Shown here: positions 1 through 8,177 of the stretch, piece by piece | Layout of the letters: every line of letters starts with the position of its first letter | Position numbering within the stretch: position 1 is the first letter of the stretch | Source of the DNA: CAWACC01 sp964390695 | GTDB lineage: Bacteria > Chlamydiota > Chlamydiia > Chlamydiales > Parachlamydiaceae | Assembly (NCBI GenBank): GCA_964390695.1 | Contig: CAYMKI010000029.1 | Span: forward strand, 1 to 26,547 | DNA: 26,547 nt | Reading direction: 5' to 3' | Notes under the pieces: model-generated | The model's database searches: none | What the model was told of the DNA's origin: nothing | What the model saw: the letters and a program-made list of their open reading frames with translations, nothing else | Made by a program: the position numbers and the translations under genes

Positions 1-1301
1 GCATTGCAGCGCTGTTGCTGCAGGAGATGGCCTATCAGGAAGAGAAAGCCTCTGAAGATGTCGGGAGCGGAAGCTATCGTTTGGTGTTGATCGATGCCAA
101 TGATAGCGCATTGATCTCTTTGTCTAAGTTTCTCAGAGAGCATCTTCTAAAGTATGCTGAGCGGCGCATCATCGCCCTGCGCCAATTTTTTTATGCCAAA
201 ACCGATTTGATCAGCAATGCCGAAGTCATTGACTATTTTGTGGAAGGGGCCATGCGCCTGGTCAGATTTGAGACGAACTGGCAGGAGGCTAGATCTTCCC
301 ATCTTATATTTGAGGCAATTGTGGAAGAGGTAGATGTAAAAGTCGAGGTTTTTTCGCACCTGGCAAAAATCACTGGTTCCGAAACAGTATTTTTGACTAA
401 TACCTCCTCGATACCCATCCATATTCTCAACGAGAAGGCCAAATTGCAGAATCGCTTGGTCGGCTTCCACTTTTACAATCCCCCTTTGGTACAGAAATTG
501 GTGGAATTGATTATCCCCCAGAAAACCTCGCCAAAAGTAGTCAATTTGGCTAAGGAACTTGTTCAGCGATTAGGCAAGATAGCGGTGTCTTCCCAAGATG
601 TAGCGGGTTTTATTGGCAATGGGCATTTTATCCGTGAAGCTCTTTATGCTTGCGAGAAAGTGGCTGAGCTAGCCAGAGTGTATTCTCTACCTCAGGCTAT
701 CTACATGATGGATAAAGTCACTCGCGATTTTCTGCTTCGTCCCATGGGCATTTTTCAGCTGATCGATTACGTGGGCTTAGACGTATTTTATCGCATCTGC
801 CAGGTCATGAGCGCCTATTTACCCAACGAGCTATTTCAAGAAGCTTTGATCGACAAAATGATGCAGAGAGGGTGTTTGGGTGGACAGTATGCTGACGGCT
901 CGCAGAAAAGCGGTTTTTTTCGCTATGAGAATCATCAGCAGGTAGGAGTGTACTCGTTGGCAGATGAGCGCTATCTCTGTGCGCATGAAGGAAGTTGGCA
1001 GACGCACTGCGATACCGAATTGGGGACGTTTCCCCCTGGGCATATGTCTTGGAAAAAAATGCAGAAGGAGCCGGAAGCGGACGAAAAAATACAAAATTAC
1101 GTGATCCAGTTGGGCCATGCGCATACTTTGGGAGGCGAATTGGCGAAGAGTTATTTAGTTAAATCTAAAGCTATAGCGCAGAAGCTGGTATCCAGTCACG
1201 TTGCGGCGACTTTGCTGGATGTAGATACGGTGTTGAAACAGGGGTTTTATCATCTCTACGGTGTGAGCGATATCGCTATGCCTATGACGTTAAGGTGTTA
1301 A
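1..1301 (+). CDS. 3-hydroxyacyl-CoA dehydrogenase (FadB/HAD type), 5'-truncated
   Basis: This gene oxidises 3-hydroxyacyl-CoA to 3-ketoacyl-CoA with NAD, the third step of beta-oxidation. The frame is open from base 3, and the first visible residues (IAALLLQ) fit the helix after a Rossmann GxGxxG loop, so the true start lies upstream of the window. Visible family signatures are a TNTSS loop, HFYNPP followed 12 residues after the His by the Glu of LVELI (the catalytic His/Glu spacing of HAD enzymes), and GFIGN with the conserved Asn. A C-terminal 3HCDH-like region follows. The stop is one base before the thiolase start, so the two are translationally coupled. Whether an enoyl-CoA hydratase domain exists upstream cannot be seen. 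The fold call is strong; physiological direction (degradation or synthesis) is inference. Confidence 0.85.
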   Translation, partial: IAALLLQEMAYQEEKASEDVGSGSYRLVLIDANDSALISLSKFLREHLLKYAERRIIALRQFFYAKTDLISNAEVIDYFVEGAMRLVRFETNWQEARSSHLIFEAIVEEVDVKVEVFSHLAKITGSETVFLTNTSSIPIHILNEKAKLQNRLVGFHFYNPPLVQKLVELIIPQKTSPKVVNLAKELVQRLGKIAVSSQDVAGFIGNGHFIREALYACEKVAELARVYSLPQAIYMMDKVTRDFLLRPMGIFQLIDYVGLDVFYRICQVMSAYLPNELFQEALIDKMMQRGCLGGQYADGSQKSGFFRYENHQQVGVYSLADERYLCAHEGSWQTHCDTELGTFPPGHMSWKKMQKEPEADEKIQNYVIQLGHAHTLGGELAKSYLVKSKAIAQKLVSSHVAATLLDVDTVLKQGFYHLYGVSDIAMPMTLRC

Positions 1302-1302
1302 T

Positions 1303-2541
1303 ATGGCTGAGATTTTCAGAAAAAAAAAGATATATGTAGCGGCGGGGTATAACACAATATATTTCGGATCTGGACGCAAAGAATTCAACCCGCAAAAACC
1401 AATGCGGACTTTTGAGGAGTATCTCAAGGAAACCGCTGCGGGTACCTGTGCGCAGATTCCTGCACCCGGCTTTGACGAAGGCGTGCTGGGGAGTTTTATG
1501 CCGGGGCAATTTATCCGGCAAGGCAATTTGCCCGCCTTTCTTCCTTTTATGATACCCTCTTTGGCCTTGAAACCATGTACAGGTGTTGAGGGTGCTTGCG
1601 GCACAGGCGGAAGAGCCATTGCTGCGGCAGTGAGAAGCGTGCTGTCGGGACTGGCAGATAGTGTCTTTGTCGCCGGATTCGAAATGCAGAACACTATGAA
1701 ATCCGTCTATGGGGCAGATGTATTGGCCGCGGCAGCCTACTACGCCAAAGAGCGAAAAGCCGGACATGCCTATTTTTTTCCCGGAATTTTTGCCGAACGT
1801 GCTAAAGCCTATTATGATTTATATGGTTATGAGTATACACGCAAAGGCTTGGCGAAGTGGTATGAGTTGGCTATATGTCATGCCAGAAAGAATTCCAAAG
1901 CGCAGGAACATCATAATACGAGTGCAGATTTATTTGCTTTAGGCATGACAGAGCCTGATCCGGCTAGGTTCATTCCCTATCTCAACTATTATGACTGTTC
2001 CAAAGTTACCGATGGTGCTTCCTCGTTGGGGATTTTTTCCGAAGCGGGCTTGAAGCGCTGCGGCATTTCGAAAGATGAAGCGGTGGAGATAGTGGCATTG
2101 GGTGAAAGTGTGGAGGATATTACACTCCCTCCTAGTAGAGCTACCCAGTTGAGTACAACGGCGGCAGCCGCGGGCAAAGCTTTGCAGGCAGCTAGTTTAC
2201 AGTGCGGGGATATAGGTGTATTGGAAGTACATGATTGTTTTACCATTTCGGGATTGCTTTCGCTGGAAGCTATAGGTTTTATCAAAGAAGGGCAAGCGCC
2301 CGCTTTTGTGCTGGACGAGCAGACTGCTAAAGAAGGCATAATACCTACCAATTTATCCGGCGGGTTGGGGGGATTTGGACATCCGACCGGAGCTACGGGT
2401 GTTAGGCAGATGGTGGATTTGCTGCATCAGTTAACCGGTAAGGCGGAAAATCAAGTGGGTTCTTCCAAACCCTATGGGATGATGGTCAGCATGGGAGGTA
2501 ACGATAAAACGGTGACGGCATGCATCGTGAAGAAAACCTAA
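1303..2541 (+). CDS. Thiolase family protein, SCP2-like (acetyl-CoA acetyltransferase type)
   Basis: The 412-residue product is probably a thiolase that cleaves or forms 3-ketoacyl-CoA, working with the dehydrogenase just upstream (1-base gap). The nucleophile is Cys99 in EGACGTGGRA. HDCF at 310-313 and the GHPTG His at 360 match the SCP2/SCP-x branch, where HDCF replaces the classical NEAF block. The C-terminal classical CGG motif reads MGG here (in MVSMGGND), also as in SCP2-type thiolases. The ATG at 1303 has AAGG about 7 bases upstream, inside the preceding gene. Length is close to the family's roughly 390-420 residues. Beta-oxidation is the likely pathway from the pairing. A synthetic or lipid-modifying role is possible because SCP2-type thiolases vary in substrate. 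Confidence 0.85.
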   Translation: MAEIFRKKKIYVAAGYNTIYFGSGRKEFNPQKPMRTFEEYLKETAAGTCAQIPAPGFDEGVLGSFMPGQFIRQGNLPAFLPFMIPSLALKPCTGVEGACGTGGRAIAAAVRSVLSGLADSVFVAGFEMQNTMKSVYGADVLAAAAYYAKERKAGHAYFFPGIFAERAKAYYDLYGYEYTRKGLAKWYELAICHARKNSKAQEHHNTSADLFALGMTEPDPARFIPYLNYYDCSKVTDGASSLGIFSEAGLKRCGISKDEAVEIVALGESVEDITLPPSRATQLSTTAAAAGKALQAASLQCGDIGVLEVHDCFTISGLLSLEAIGFIKEGQAPAFVLDEQTAKEGIIPTNLSGGLGGFGHPTGATGVRQMVDLLHQLTGKAENQVGSSKPYGMMVSMGGNDKTVTACIVKKT

Positions 2542-2650
2542 ACTTTTAGATGGTAGAAAAAATATTTAACTAAATCGCATATATGGGTTATAGGTTAAAA
2601 TATCAGATGCTTGTGTTTAGTAAATTTACCTATGCATAGGAGGGAAGTCT

Positions 2651-3004
2651 ATGGGCCATCAACATTGTAGTCATCATAGCTGTCATCATGAGGAAGAAGG
2701 ACATCATGAACCCTGCAGCTGTAGCTGTCATCATCATGCTTGCGAACATGCTCATCATGAAGAACATCATCATGATCATCATGGTTTTGCTCAGCAACTC
2801 ATCGAACTTGCAGATGATGCTTGGATGTCCTTATTGAGCGAAAAAATCAGACTTCATGTGGAAAGCTCCTGCGGAAAACAGATAGACGAGCTGGCCAAGC
2901 TGGTGGCCGAGGCCAATAACAATCGCTGGAAATCAAAAATGGAAGGCGATAAGGCCTGCAAAGAGTTCAAGCAGAAAGTCTCAGACTTTTTCAATAAGAA
3001 ATAA
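2651..3004 (+). CDS. Small His/Cys-rich putative metal-binding protein
   Basis: I do not recognise a named family for this 117-residue protein. Its first 44 residues contain 19 His and 6 Cys, in clusters such as HHH, HDHH and CSCSC, interspersed with Glu. The rest (46-117) is a charged, probably helical segment with no membrane span or signal peptide, ending in Lys-rich sequence. A strong AGGAGGG ribosome site sits 6-7 bases before the ATG. Every one of the 19 His codons is CAT, which makes a repetitive DNA tract. The composition is typical of proteins that bind or buffer Ni, Zn, Co or Cu, and cytoplasmic metal storage or chaperoning is the inferred role. There is no metal enzyme or transporter next to it to name a partner. 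Confidence 0.7.
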   Translation: MGHQHCSHHSCHHEEEGHHEPCSCSCHHHACEHAHHEEHHHDHHGFAQQLIELADDAWMSLLSEKIRLHVESSCGKQIDELAKLVAEANNNRWKSKMEGDKACKEFKQKVSDFFNKK

Positions 3005-3007
3005 GGC

Positions 3008-3074
3008 AACTGTGCATCCCTTAAGGTGAAATCTCTAGCTGCGCTCGAGGTTTCAACTCAATTGATACACAGTT
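3008..3074. repeat. Imperfect long hairpin after the His-rich gene
   Basis: AACTGTG at 3008-3014 pairs with CACAGTT at 3068-3074, and the next 17 bases inward match at 12 positions, ending in GTGAAA against TTTCAAC. The hairpin starts 4 bases after the stop codon. It could act as a transcription terminator (no clear T-run beyond TTTTGTTT at 3073-3080) or be a dispersed repeat copy. Confidence 0.45.
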
Positions 3075-3114
3075 TTGTTTATTTGACCTCTGTGGTTCAC
3101 CCCTGCAATAAAAA

Positions 3115-3151
3115 ACATGATAGACAGGATCGCCTTCGGCGGCAGGATAAT
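3115..3151 (+). repeat. Left copy of a 37-bp inverted repeat (REP-like palindromic unit)
   Basis: This copy matches the reverse complement of 3338-3374 at 35 of 37 positions. Its core GGATCGCCTTCGGCGGC holds a mini-hairpin, CGCC-TTC-GGCG. It is more GC-rich than its surroundings. The ATG at 3150 overlaps its inner edge. Confidence 0.8.
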
Positions 3152-3392
3152 GAATGATCTCAATTTTGACCTAAGACTTCCATATTCTCAACTTACTTCA
3201 TCAAATTTGGGCACCTGTTTTGAAGTAATGAACGAGCTTGGCATTGGGTTTCAAGAATCAGTATATAAAAATACTTTATTTTTCGCATTAAGAGAAAAAG
3301 GATTGTTTGTCGAAAATGAAAAATCCTTATCCAATGGATTATTCTGCCGCCGAAGGCGATCCTGCCTATCATGTATTTTCTTAATGTTGTGA
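3150..3392 (+). pseudogene. Truncated GxxExxY-family protein
   Basis: From the ATG at 3150 the frame encodes about 60 residues that fit the N-terminal half of GxxExxY proteins, including CFEVMNELGIGFQESVY with the G33-x2-E36-x2-Y39 signature. The rest of the family, a PD-(D/E)xK-like core with an ELKA-type motif, is absent. Instead the frame runs into the right-hand inverted repeat and reads a Cys/Arg-rich tail (NGLFCRRRR onward) before stopping. The open frame also extends upstream to 3117, but those codons are repeat sequence. I read it as a gene remnant whose 3' half was lost, possibly in the event that placed the repeats. A short expressed peptide cannot be excluded. Family function is unknown. 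Confidence 0.6.
3338..3374 (-). repeat. Right copy of the 37-bp inverted repeat
   Basis: This is the reverse complement of 3115-3151 with two mismatches. The two arms enclose 186 bases of gene remnant, for a 260-bp unit in total. No transposase is encoded inside, so the unit could only be non-autonomous. Confidence 0.8.
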
Positions 3393-3491
3393 CCGAATTT
3401 CGATGTTTATGCTATGGAAAGCGAACAACATATTATCAAACTGTCAAAGTCAGGACTAGAAGTTTAATCAGAATAGCTTTCCGCCTGGATT

Positions 3492-6467
3492 TTAAATTTT
3501 TTCAATAGTTAAAGGGCTTAGCCCTTTGTTTTTAAGGATTTTGTTTTCTTTCTCCAAGAGTTCCTGACCTCCAAACACCACCGTCGCGCCTTTTGAGAAG
3601 TGAGGCAGGATGTGGTTTTGAACGGCTTGGATGATTTGTTCGCGTGTAGCTGCCAGCAGACGGTCTCTATAAGTTTGTCTGATCTCTTGGGTTTTACCTT
3701 CGCATAGCCAAGCATAGGCGTGTTCTCCTCTAAGTCCAGGTGGTACAGGCTCATCCAAACCTTGGATGATATCAAATTTGGCTTCTTCCAAATCCTGGTC
3801 GTCGAAATTGCCTTGAGCCAGCTGATGGATGGAGATTTCGAAAGCTTCGAGCGATTTACTGATATTGGGATCTCGATACGAATAAAAATAAAAATTACCT
3901 GAGAGGGCATTAGACGCTGCCCCGCTGCCGTAGGCGCCTCCTTGTTCCCGAATCAGGGGGTGCAAGGTCAAATTATCCAACAGGCTGGCCACCAATGCCA
4001 ATAGAGGAGAATCGGGGTGGACAAAGCTGACGGTTTTGAAAACTTTGCCGATAAATGCCACAGGAGAGGCTATCAGGCGTCCTTGAGAAGGTATTTGAGG
4101 TAAAGGGCAATCGCATTTCCAGCTTTCAAAAGCATGGACGGGGATTTTGGTTATTCCATAAAAATGATGGTTCTTTAGCTCGTTGTAGAATTCGGTGTCG
4201 CAGGTGAGAATGAGGTCAGGGTTGTCAAGGCCTAGCAATTTATGTTGCAGCTCTTGCATTTTTTTAGAGAGCAGTGGCAGATGATGATGAATATCGCTGC
4301 CGATCTGTTTGATCATCCAGTAGTAGTCCAGTCCATACCATTTGTTGGCAATGTAGGAAGCTGCATCCAAGGGACTGGCGGAAAGATTGATGGCATAGCG
4401 CATTGCATTTTGCGTAAGGCTGGACTCGAGGCCTGTATAGTGTTTGAGTAGGACCTCTTTTAAGCGCGTCATATCAGTAAAATCTACCGACTGTGTTATA
4501 TCGGCGAGCAACTGGAACAATTTGGGGGCCTTGCGGTATAAAGCCTTGCTTTTAAGATGGAGGGAGGGGTAGAAATGGTGTGCATTTTGTGCTTGGAGAT
4601 TGAAGGATAAAGAGGCGCTGATTCCGCCAGTATTGGCCTGGATAAATTCCAGGTTGTCCATATAATTTCTTCTTCCGCATCCCATTTGAGTGAGTAGGAC
4701 ACAAAACAAACGCAGGTATGGCAGATCTTCGAGCGAGACCTCGGGCAATTTGTAGCAGAGGTCAGCATAGAGGATTTTATTGGTAAAGCAGCTGTGATGG
4801 TAGATATTAAGCGGTCCGATTTCTTCCTGGTGTAGTTCAAAATGGCGTGAGAGTTTGGGAATATCTTCTAAGGATAATTTGGGGAGTACGTCCAGGCTTT
4901 CTTCTTCTTGCTTTTTCTGGAAGAGGGTTAATTCTTCGCTTTGATGCATTATCTCGCGGATTTGCTGATCCGAGAGTTTGGCTTTTATCTGCTCCAGGAG
5001 GCGTTGCTCTTCTTCATGTTCTTTTGCTGTCAGGTGCTTGTCCGGAGTCATGACCACTCGGGTTCTGTGAGTGTTGTCCAGCAGCATTTTTTGGATGAGT
5101 TGTGTAAAATAAGTAGGGTCCATGAGGGCTTTTTTATGGATGGCATCGAACAAACTATGTATTTTTAGACCTTCTTCAGGCAACACGTCGTGTTGCTTAA
5201 GAAGTCCAGCGCGCATAAATAGCGAAAGTCCGAAGGGACCTTGATCTCCCCCGATTTCGCTACGATAGATCTCGAGCTGATGGATGGCATTTTCTATAAG
5301 GTACAAGGGAATTCCGTTTCGGACAATATCGCTTAAGGTGTTGTGCAGTAGCTGTTCGCATGCATCTGCAGTCTCTGCTTCGCATCCGCGCAGGGTGATG
5401 ATCCAGCAGCCTTCATGGATGTCAGTGTCGATATGCGAGCTTACCAGCGTGCATAATCCGGACTTAAGCAGCGCCATTTTCAGGGGTGAAGCGTCCGTGT
5501 CTAGGAGCACAATTTCAAGGATGCTTAGTGCTAGTACTTGTTCTTGATCGCTGATAGGGCATGTCAGCCATCCAAAAGCTATATATGTTTTGGCTGTTTC
5601 TTTTTCGTCCCCGGCGATAGGGTATTGCGTATGGATGTTTACCGGTTGCGTGTATTTTGCTTGTAGAGGTAGACGGGGCAAAGGCGGGGCTTTCTTCACT
5701 CCATTTAAGGCGTGTTCGGCGATGAAGTCCAGATGGCCTTGGAGGGCAAAATTTCCGTAGAAGAAAAAGAGGCAGTGGCTTGGATGGTAGAATTGTTTAT
5801 GGAAGTTTAGTAGTTCTTCATAGGTAAGTTCTGGTATGACTTTTGGGCATCCTCCAAAATTTATTCCATAGGTGAGCTGCGGATAAAGGGCAGCATGCAT
5901 GGCCTCGCTTAGTCTGGAATTGGGGGAGGTCATGACCCCTTTCATTTCGTTGAATACCACGCCTTTGAATTCAAGAGGGGAAGAAGGGTCGTTGGGTTGC
6001 GTGAATTCCAATCTATGACCTTCTTGGAGAAAGCTCAGTTTGTTCAGGTTGGGAAAAAACACTGCGTCGATGTACACTTCGAGGATATTATAGAAATCTT
6101 TCTTGATCTGGGTAGCAGCGGGGTAGCAGGTGAAATCAGAGCCAGTGAGAGCGTTCATAAAGGTGTTAAGGCTGCGGCGGGTCATGGAAAAAAATGGATC
6201 TTTGACGGGAAATTTCTTGGAGCCGCAAAGGACGGTGTGTTCGAGGATGTGGGCGACTCCATCGGATTTTTGAGGAAAAGTTTGAAAGGACAGGCAAAAT
6301 AAGTTTTCGCAATCTTCGTTAGCGATATGCATCACCTGGGCACCGCTAGGTAAATGAGTCAGCTCTATCAGATGGCTTTGCAGTTCCGGAAGATCTACGA
6401 TACGCGTGACTTGGAAATCCCGATACTGTTGTCCGGGCGTGGTAAAATGAACGGGTTTTGATGGCAT
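3492..6467 (-). CDS. M16C (PreP-like) zinc metallopeptidase
   Basis: The 991-residue product is a pitrilysin/insulinase-superfamily peptidase of the presequence-protease (M16C) type, which degrades short unstructured peptides in a closed chamber. The inverted zinc motif HxxEH is His73-Ile-Leu-Glu76-His77, and the third zinc ligand is Glu174 in VFNEMKG. The C-terminal half carries REQGGAYG (Arg840 to Tyr846), the substrate-binding Arg/Tyr pair of the family. Length matches PreP proteins of about 1000 residues with both halves in one chain. There is no signal peptide, so a cytoplasmic location is likely. The gene stands alone, convergent with the remnant at 3150 and divergent from pssA. A purine-rich GAGAGAA lies just before the ATG. 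Confidence 0.92.
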   Translation of the reverse strand: MPSKPVHFTTPGQQYRDFQVTRIVDLPELQSHLIELTHLPSGAQVMHIANEDCENLFCLSFQTFPQKSDGVAHILEHTVLCGSKKFPVKDPFFSMTRRSLNTFMNALTGSDFTCYPAATQIKKDFYNILEVYIDAVFFPNLNKLSFLQEGHRLEFTQPNDPSSPLEFKGVVFNEMKGVMTSPNSRLSEAMHAALYPQLTYGINFGGCPKVIPELTYEELLNFHKQFYHPSHCLFFFYGNFALQGHLDFIAEHALNGVKKAPPLPRLPLQAKYTQPVNIHTQYPIAGDEKETAKTYIAFGWLTCPISDQEQVLALSILEIVLLDTDASPLKMALLKSGLCTLVSSHIDTDIHEGCWIITLRGCEAETADACEQLLHNTLSDIVRNGIPLYLIENAIHQLEIYRSEIGGDQGPFGLSLFMRAGLLKQHDVLPEEGLKIHSLFDAIHKKALMDPTYFTQLIQKMLLDNTHRTRVVMTPDKHLTAKEHEEEQRLLEQIKAKLSDQQIREIMHQSEELTLFQKKQEEESLDVLPKLSLEDIPKLSRHFELHQEEIGPLNIYHHSCFTNKILYADLCYKLPEVSLEDLPYLRLFCVLLTQMGCGRRNYMDNLEFIQANTGGISASLSFNLQAQNAHHFYPSLHLKSKALYRKAPKLFQLLADITQSVDFTDMTRLKEVLLKHYTGLESSLTQNAMRYAINLSASPLDAASYIANKWYGLDYYWMIKQIGSDIHHHLPLLSKKMQELQHKLLGLDNPDLILTCDTEFYNELKNHHFYGITKIPVHAFESWKCDCPLPQIPSQGRLIASPVAFIGKVFKTVSFVHPDSPLLALVASLLDNLTLHPLIREQGGAYGSGAASNALSGNFYFYSYRDPNISKSLEAFEISIHQLAQGNFDDQDLEEAKFDIIQGLDEPVPPGLRGEHAYAWLCEGKTQEIRQTYRDRLLAATREQIIQAVQNHILPHFSKGATVVFGGQELLEKENKILKNKGLSPLTIEKI

Positions 6468-6558
6468 GGTTTTTCTCTCTAGCTAAGTCTATCAAAATGT
6501 TATCACAAGCCTCATTTGTATCATAGATAGTCTTTATTTTTTTTTGCTTATACCGAAA

Positions 6559-6610
6559 CGACCTATAAATTTGGAATTTTTGACTTAGCCAAAACAAAAA
6601 ATTCAGGTCG
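6559..6610. repeat. AT-rich imperfect inverted repeat between the M16C gene and pssA
   Basis: CGACCT (6559-6564) pairs with AGGTCG (6605-6610), and GAATTTTT (6574-6581) pairs with AAAAATTC (6597-6604). The left side has extra unpaired bases. It lies between divergent genes, so it may be a regulatory site or a short dispersed repeat. A related sequence occurs at 10336-10363. Confidence 0.4.
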
Positions 6611-6640
6611 CTTGGATATAAGACACGGATGTGGCATTAA

Positions 6641-6657
6641 ATACTATAATGTAGTAT
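6641..6657 (+). promoter_or_regulatory. Possible pssA -10 element inside a small palindrome
   Basis: TATAAT at 6645-6650 lies about 50 bases before the pssA start. It sits inside the perfect inverted repeat ATACTA-TAATG-TAGTAT. No good -35 hexamer is present at normal spacing. The overlap of a -10 box with a palindrome would suit an operator, but this is inference only. Confidence 0.3.
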
Positions 6658-6698
6658 GATGATAGGAGAATACAATTTTTTATTAATGAGTAATAAAT

Positions 6699-7550
6699 AT
6701 GAAACGGATTCATTTACTACCGAATGTGATTACAGCCTTCGGGCTTTCATGCGGATTGTTTGTGATTTTTAAGATGAATATGACCGGTTTAGGTTCTGCA
6801 AATGTTCCGGTGTTAATGGCCACGGCAGGCATCTTGCTGTTGGCAGCTTTTGCCGATTTATTAGACGGTGCGGTGGCGAGGGCGATGAAGGCTGAGAGCG
6901 AATTTGGTGGATTTTTTGACTGTTTAGCCGATGCCATTACTTTTGGGGTGGCGCCTTCCGTGATCATCCTCAAAAGCTTGTCCATACCTCAGGGCACGGA
7001 TCTGGCCTTCATGATGACCATAGCGGCCATGGTTTATTCTGTCTGTGGGGTTTTGCGATTAGTGCGCTTTAACGTCATGAGCAATCTGGCCAAGAAAAGT
7101 GCTGACAGCTTGGATGCCAACAACAAGTACTTTACCGGTTTGCCTATACCTGCGGGGGCAGCGGCAGCGGTGTCGCTGAACTTGCTCTTGGTTTCAGACG
7201 AAATGCGCCGCATATTTGAGTTGGAAGAAAGCACAAGGGAGTGGATCCTCTTTTTTGCGATGATTATGCTGGGGTATTTCATGATCAGCCGCTGGAAGTT
7301 TCCCAGTTTAAAAAGCTTGCAGATCAGGGTAAAATCTTTTCAAGTGGTCTTTTTGACAGTTTTGGCCGCCGTCTTTATCTTTTATGGGATTTTGCATCAT
7401 TTTCCTGTGGTGTTTTTTGCGGTGTCTTGGTTGTATCTGATTGTGTCTTGGATATTGTCTATCGTCAGGGTGGTAGCCGGAAAACGTATGAAGACATTGG
7501 AAGATTTTGAGCCGGAACCTGAGCCTGATGAAGACGAGGTCGAGAGCTAA
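6699..7550 (+). CDS. pssA: CDP-diacylglycerol-serine O-phosphatidyltransferase
   Basis: This integral membrane enzyme makes phosphatidylserine from CDP-diacylglycerol and serine, the precursor of phosphatidylethanolamine. The CDP-alcohol phosphotransferase signature is complete: Asp56-Gly57-x2-Ala60-Arg61-x8-Gly70-x3-Asp74-x3-Asp78. The N-terminus (MKRIHLLPNVIT...) is typical of the PssA subfamily, and several hydrophobic spans follow. The C-terminus ends in a strongly acidic tail (EPEPEPDEDEVES). The ATG at 6699 is the first in frame after an in-frame stop at 6687. No clear ribosome site precedes it. The gene ends 3 bases from the convergent lexA-like stop. PgsA is the main alternative, but the opening sequence favours PssA. 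Confidence 0.88.
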   Translation: MKRIHLLPNVITAFGLSCGLFVIFKMNMTGLGSANVPVLMATAGILLLAAFADLLDGAVARAMKAESEFGGFFDCLADAITFGVAPSVIILKSLSIPQGTDLAFMMTIAAMVYSVCGVLRLVRFNVMSNLAKKSADSLDANNKYFTGLPIPAGAAAAVSLNLLLVSDEMRRIFELEESTREWILFFAMIMLGYFMISRWKFPSLKSLQIRVKSFQVVFLTVLAAVFIFYGILHHFPVVFFAVSWLYLIVSWILSIVRVVAGKRMKTLEDFEPEPEPDEDEVES

Positions 7551-7553
7551 CCT

Positions 7554-8177
7554 TTAGCCATAGCTGCGGAGGAGTCCTACCAAAATGCCTTGGATGATTA
7601 ACTCGCTTTCGTGCATGATGCAAGGAGGGTGGAGGGCAGAGCGGCTGACGAGTTTTACATAAGGGCCTTCCAGGTAGTATTGTTTTATAACTATTTCGTC
7701 GTGTTGCAGTGTGGCAAGCACGGTCTCTCCTGGATTGGCCTCATGCCGCGCTTCCACCAGGATGAGGTCGCCATCTAAGAGGTGTTCATCTATCAGAGCA
7801 TCGCCCATAATTCTAAACACATAGGTTTTATCCGCCGCTTGTACCAACGAGGCTGGCACATCCAGGGTTTGCGCTTGCGAGAAGGTGGATATGGGTTCGC
7901 CGCCTTTGATGTTGCCGATATATGGCAAAGACACGATGCTGAAATCACTTTTCACAACTTGGGGGGTGTCGGCCGGGAGCAGAGAGCGGCTGGTGTGGGC
8001 CTCTGCTTGCAGAGCCCCTCTTCTTTTGAGCAGTTTAATGTGATTGTAGACCGTACCCAAGGAGTTGAAGCCAAAGTGCTGTTTGATTTCACGGTAGCTA
8101 GGAGAATAGCTATGCGTGTTGATGAAGCTTTGGATATAGTGCAGGATTTCAATTTGGCGTTTGGTTAGGCCTTTCAT
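7554..8177 (-). CDS. lexA: LexA-like repressor with an inactive protease domain
   Basis: The 207-residue product has the LexA layout: an N-terminal winged helix (about 1-65, with SPSYREIKQHFGF as helix-turn-helix) and a C-terminal S24 domain. LexA normally cleaves itself between Ala and Gly using a Ser/Lys dyad when RecA filaments form, and so derepresses the SOS genes. Here the Ser position is Ala127 (FRIMGDALID, normally GDSM), with codon GCT at 7797-7799. The dyad Lys survives as Lys165 (EIVIK). The cleavage pair is Gly92-Gly93 in IKGGEP instead of Ala-Gly. The protein should still dimerise and bind DNA but is probably not self-cleaved. The start overlaps the end of the upstream PAP2 gene by 29 bases, implying co-transcription. 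Confidence 0.85.
   Translation of the reverse strand: MKGLTKRQIEILHYIQSFINTHSYSPSYREIKQHFGFNSLGTVYNHIKLLKRRGALQAEAHTSRSLLPADTPQVVKSDFSIVSLPYIGNIKGGEPISTFSQAQTLDVPASLVQAADKTYVFRIMGDALIDEHLLDGDLILVEARHEANPGETVLATLQHDEIVIKQYYLEGPYVKLVSRSALHPPCIMHESELIIQGILVGLLRSYG

Noticed and set aside
1282..1767. Minus-strand frames across the thiolase gene
   Set aside because: They are antiparallel shadows of a clear plus-strand enzyme with intact motifs.
2651..2790. The CAT-rich tract as a CRISPR or tandem repeat array
   Set aside because: It has irregular units with no spacers, and it is explained by His codons.
3117..3149. Use of ATG 3117 as the start of the GxxExxY remnant
   Set aside because: These codons are entirely inverted-repeat sequence; the family-like peptide begins at 3150.
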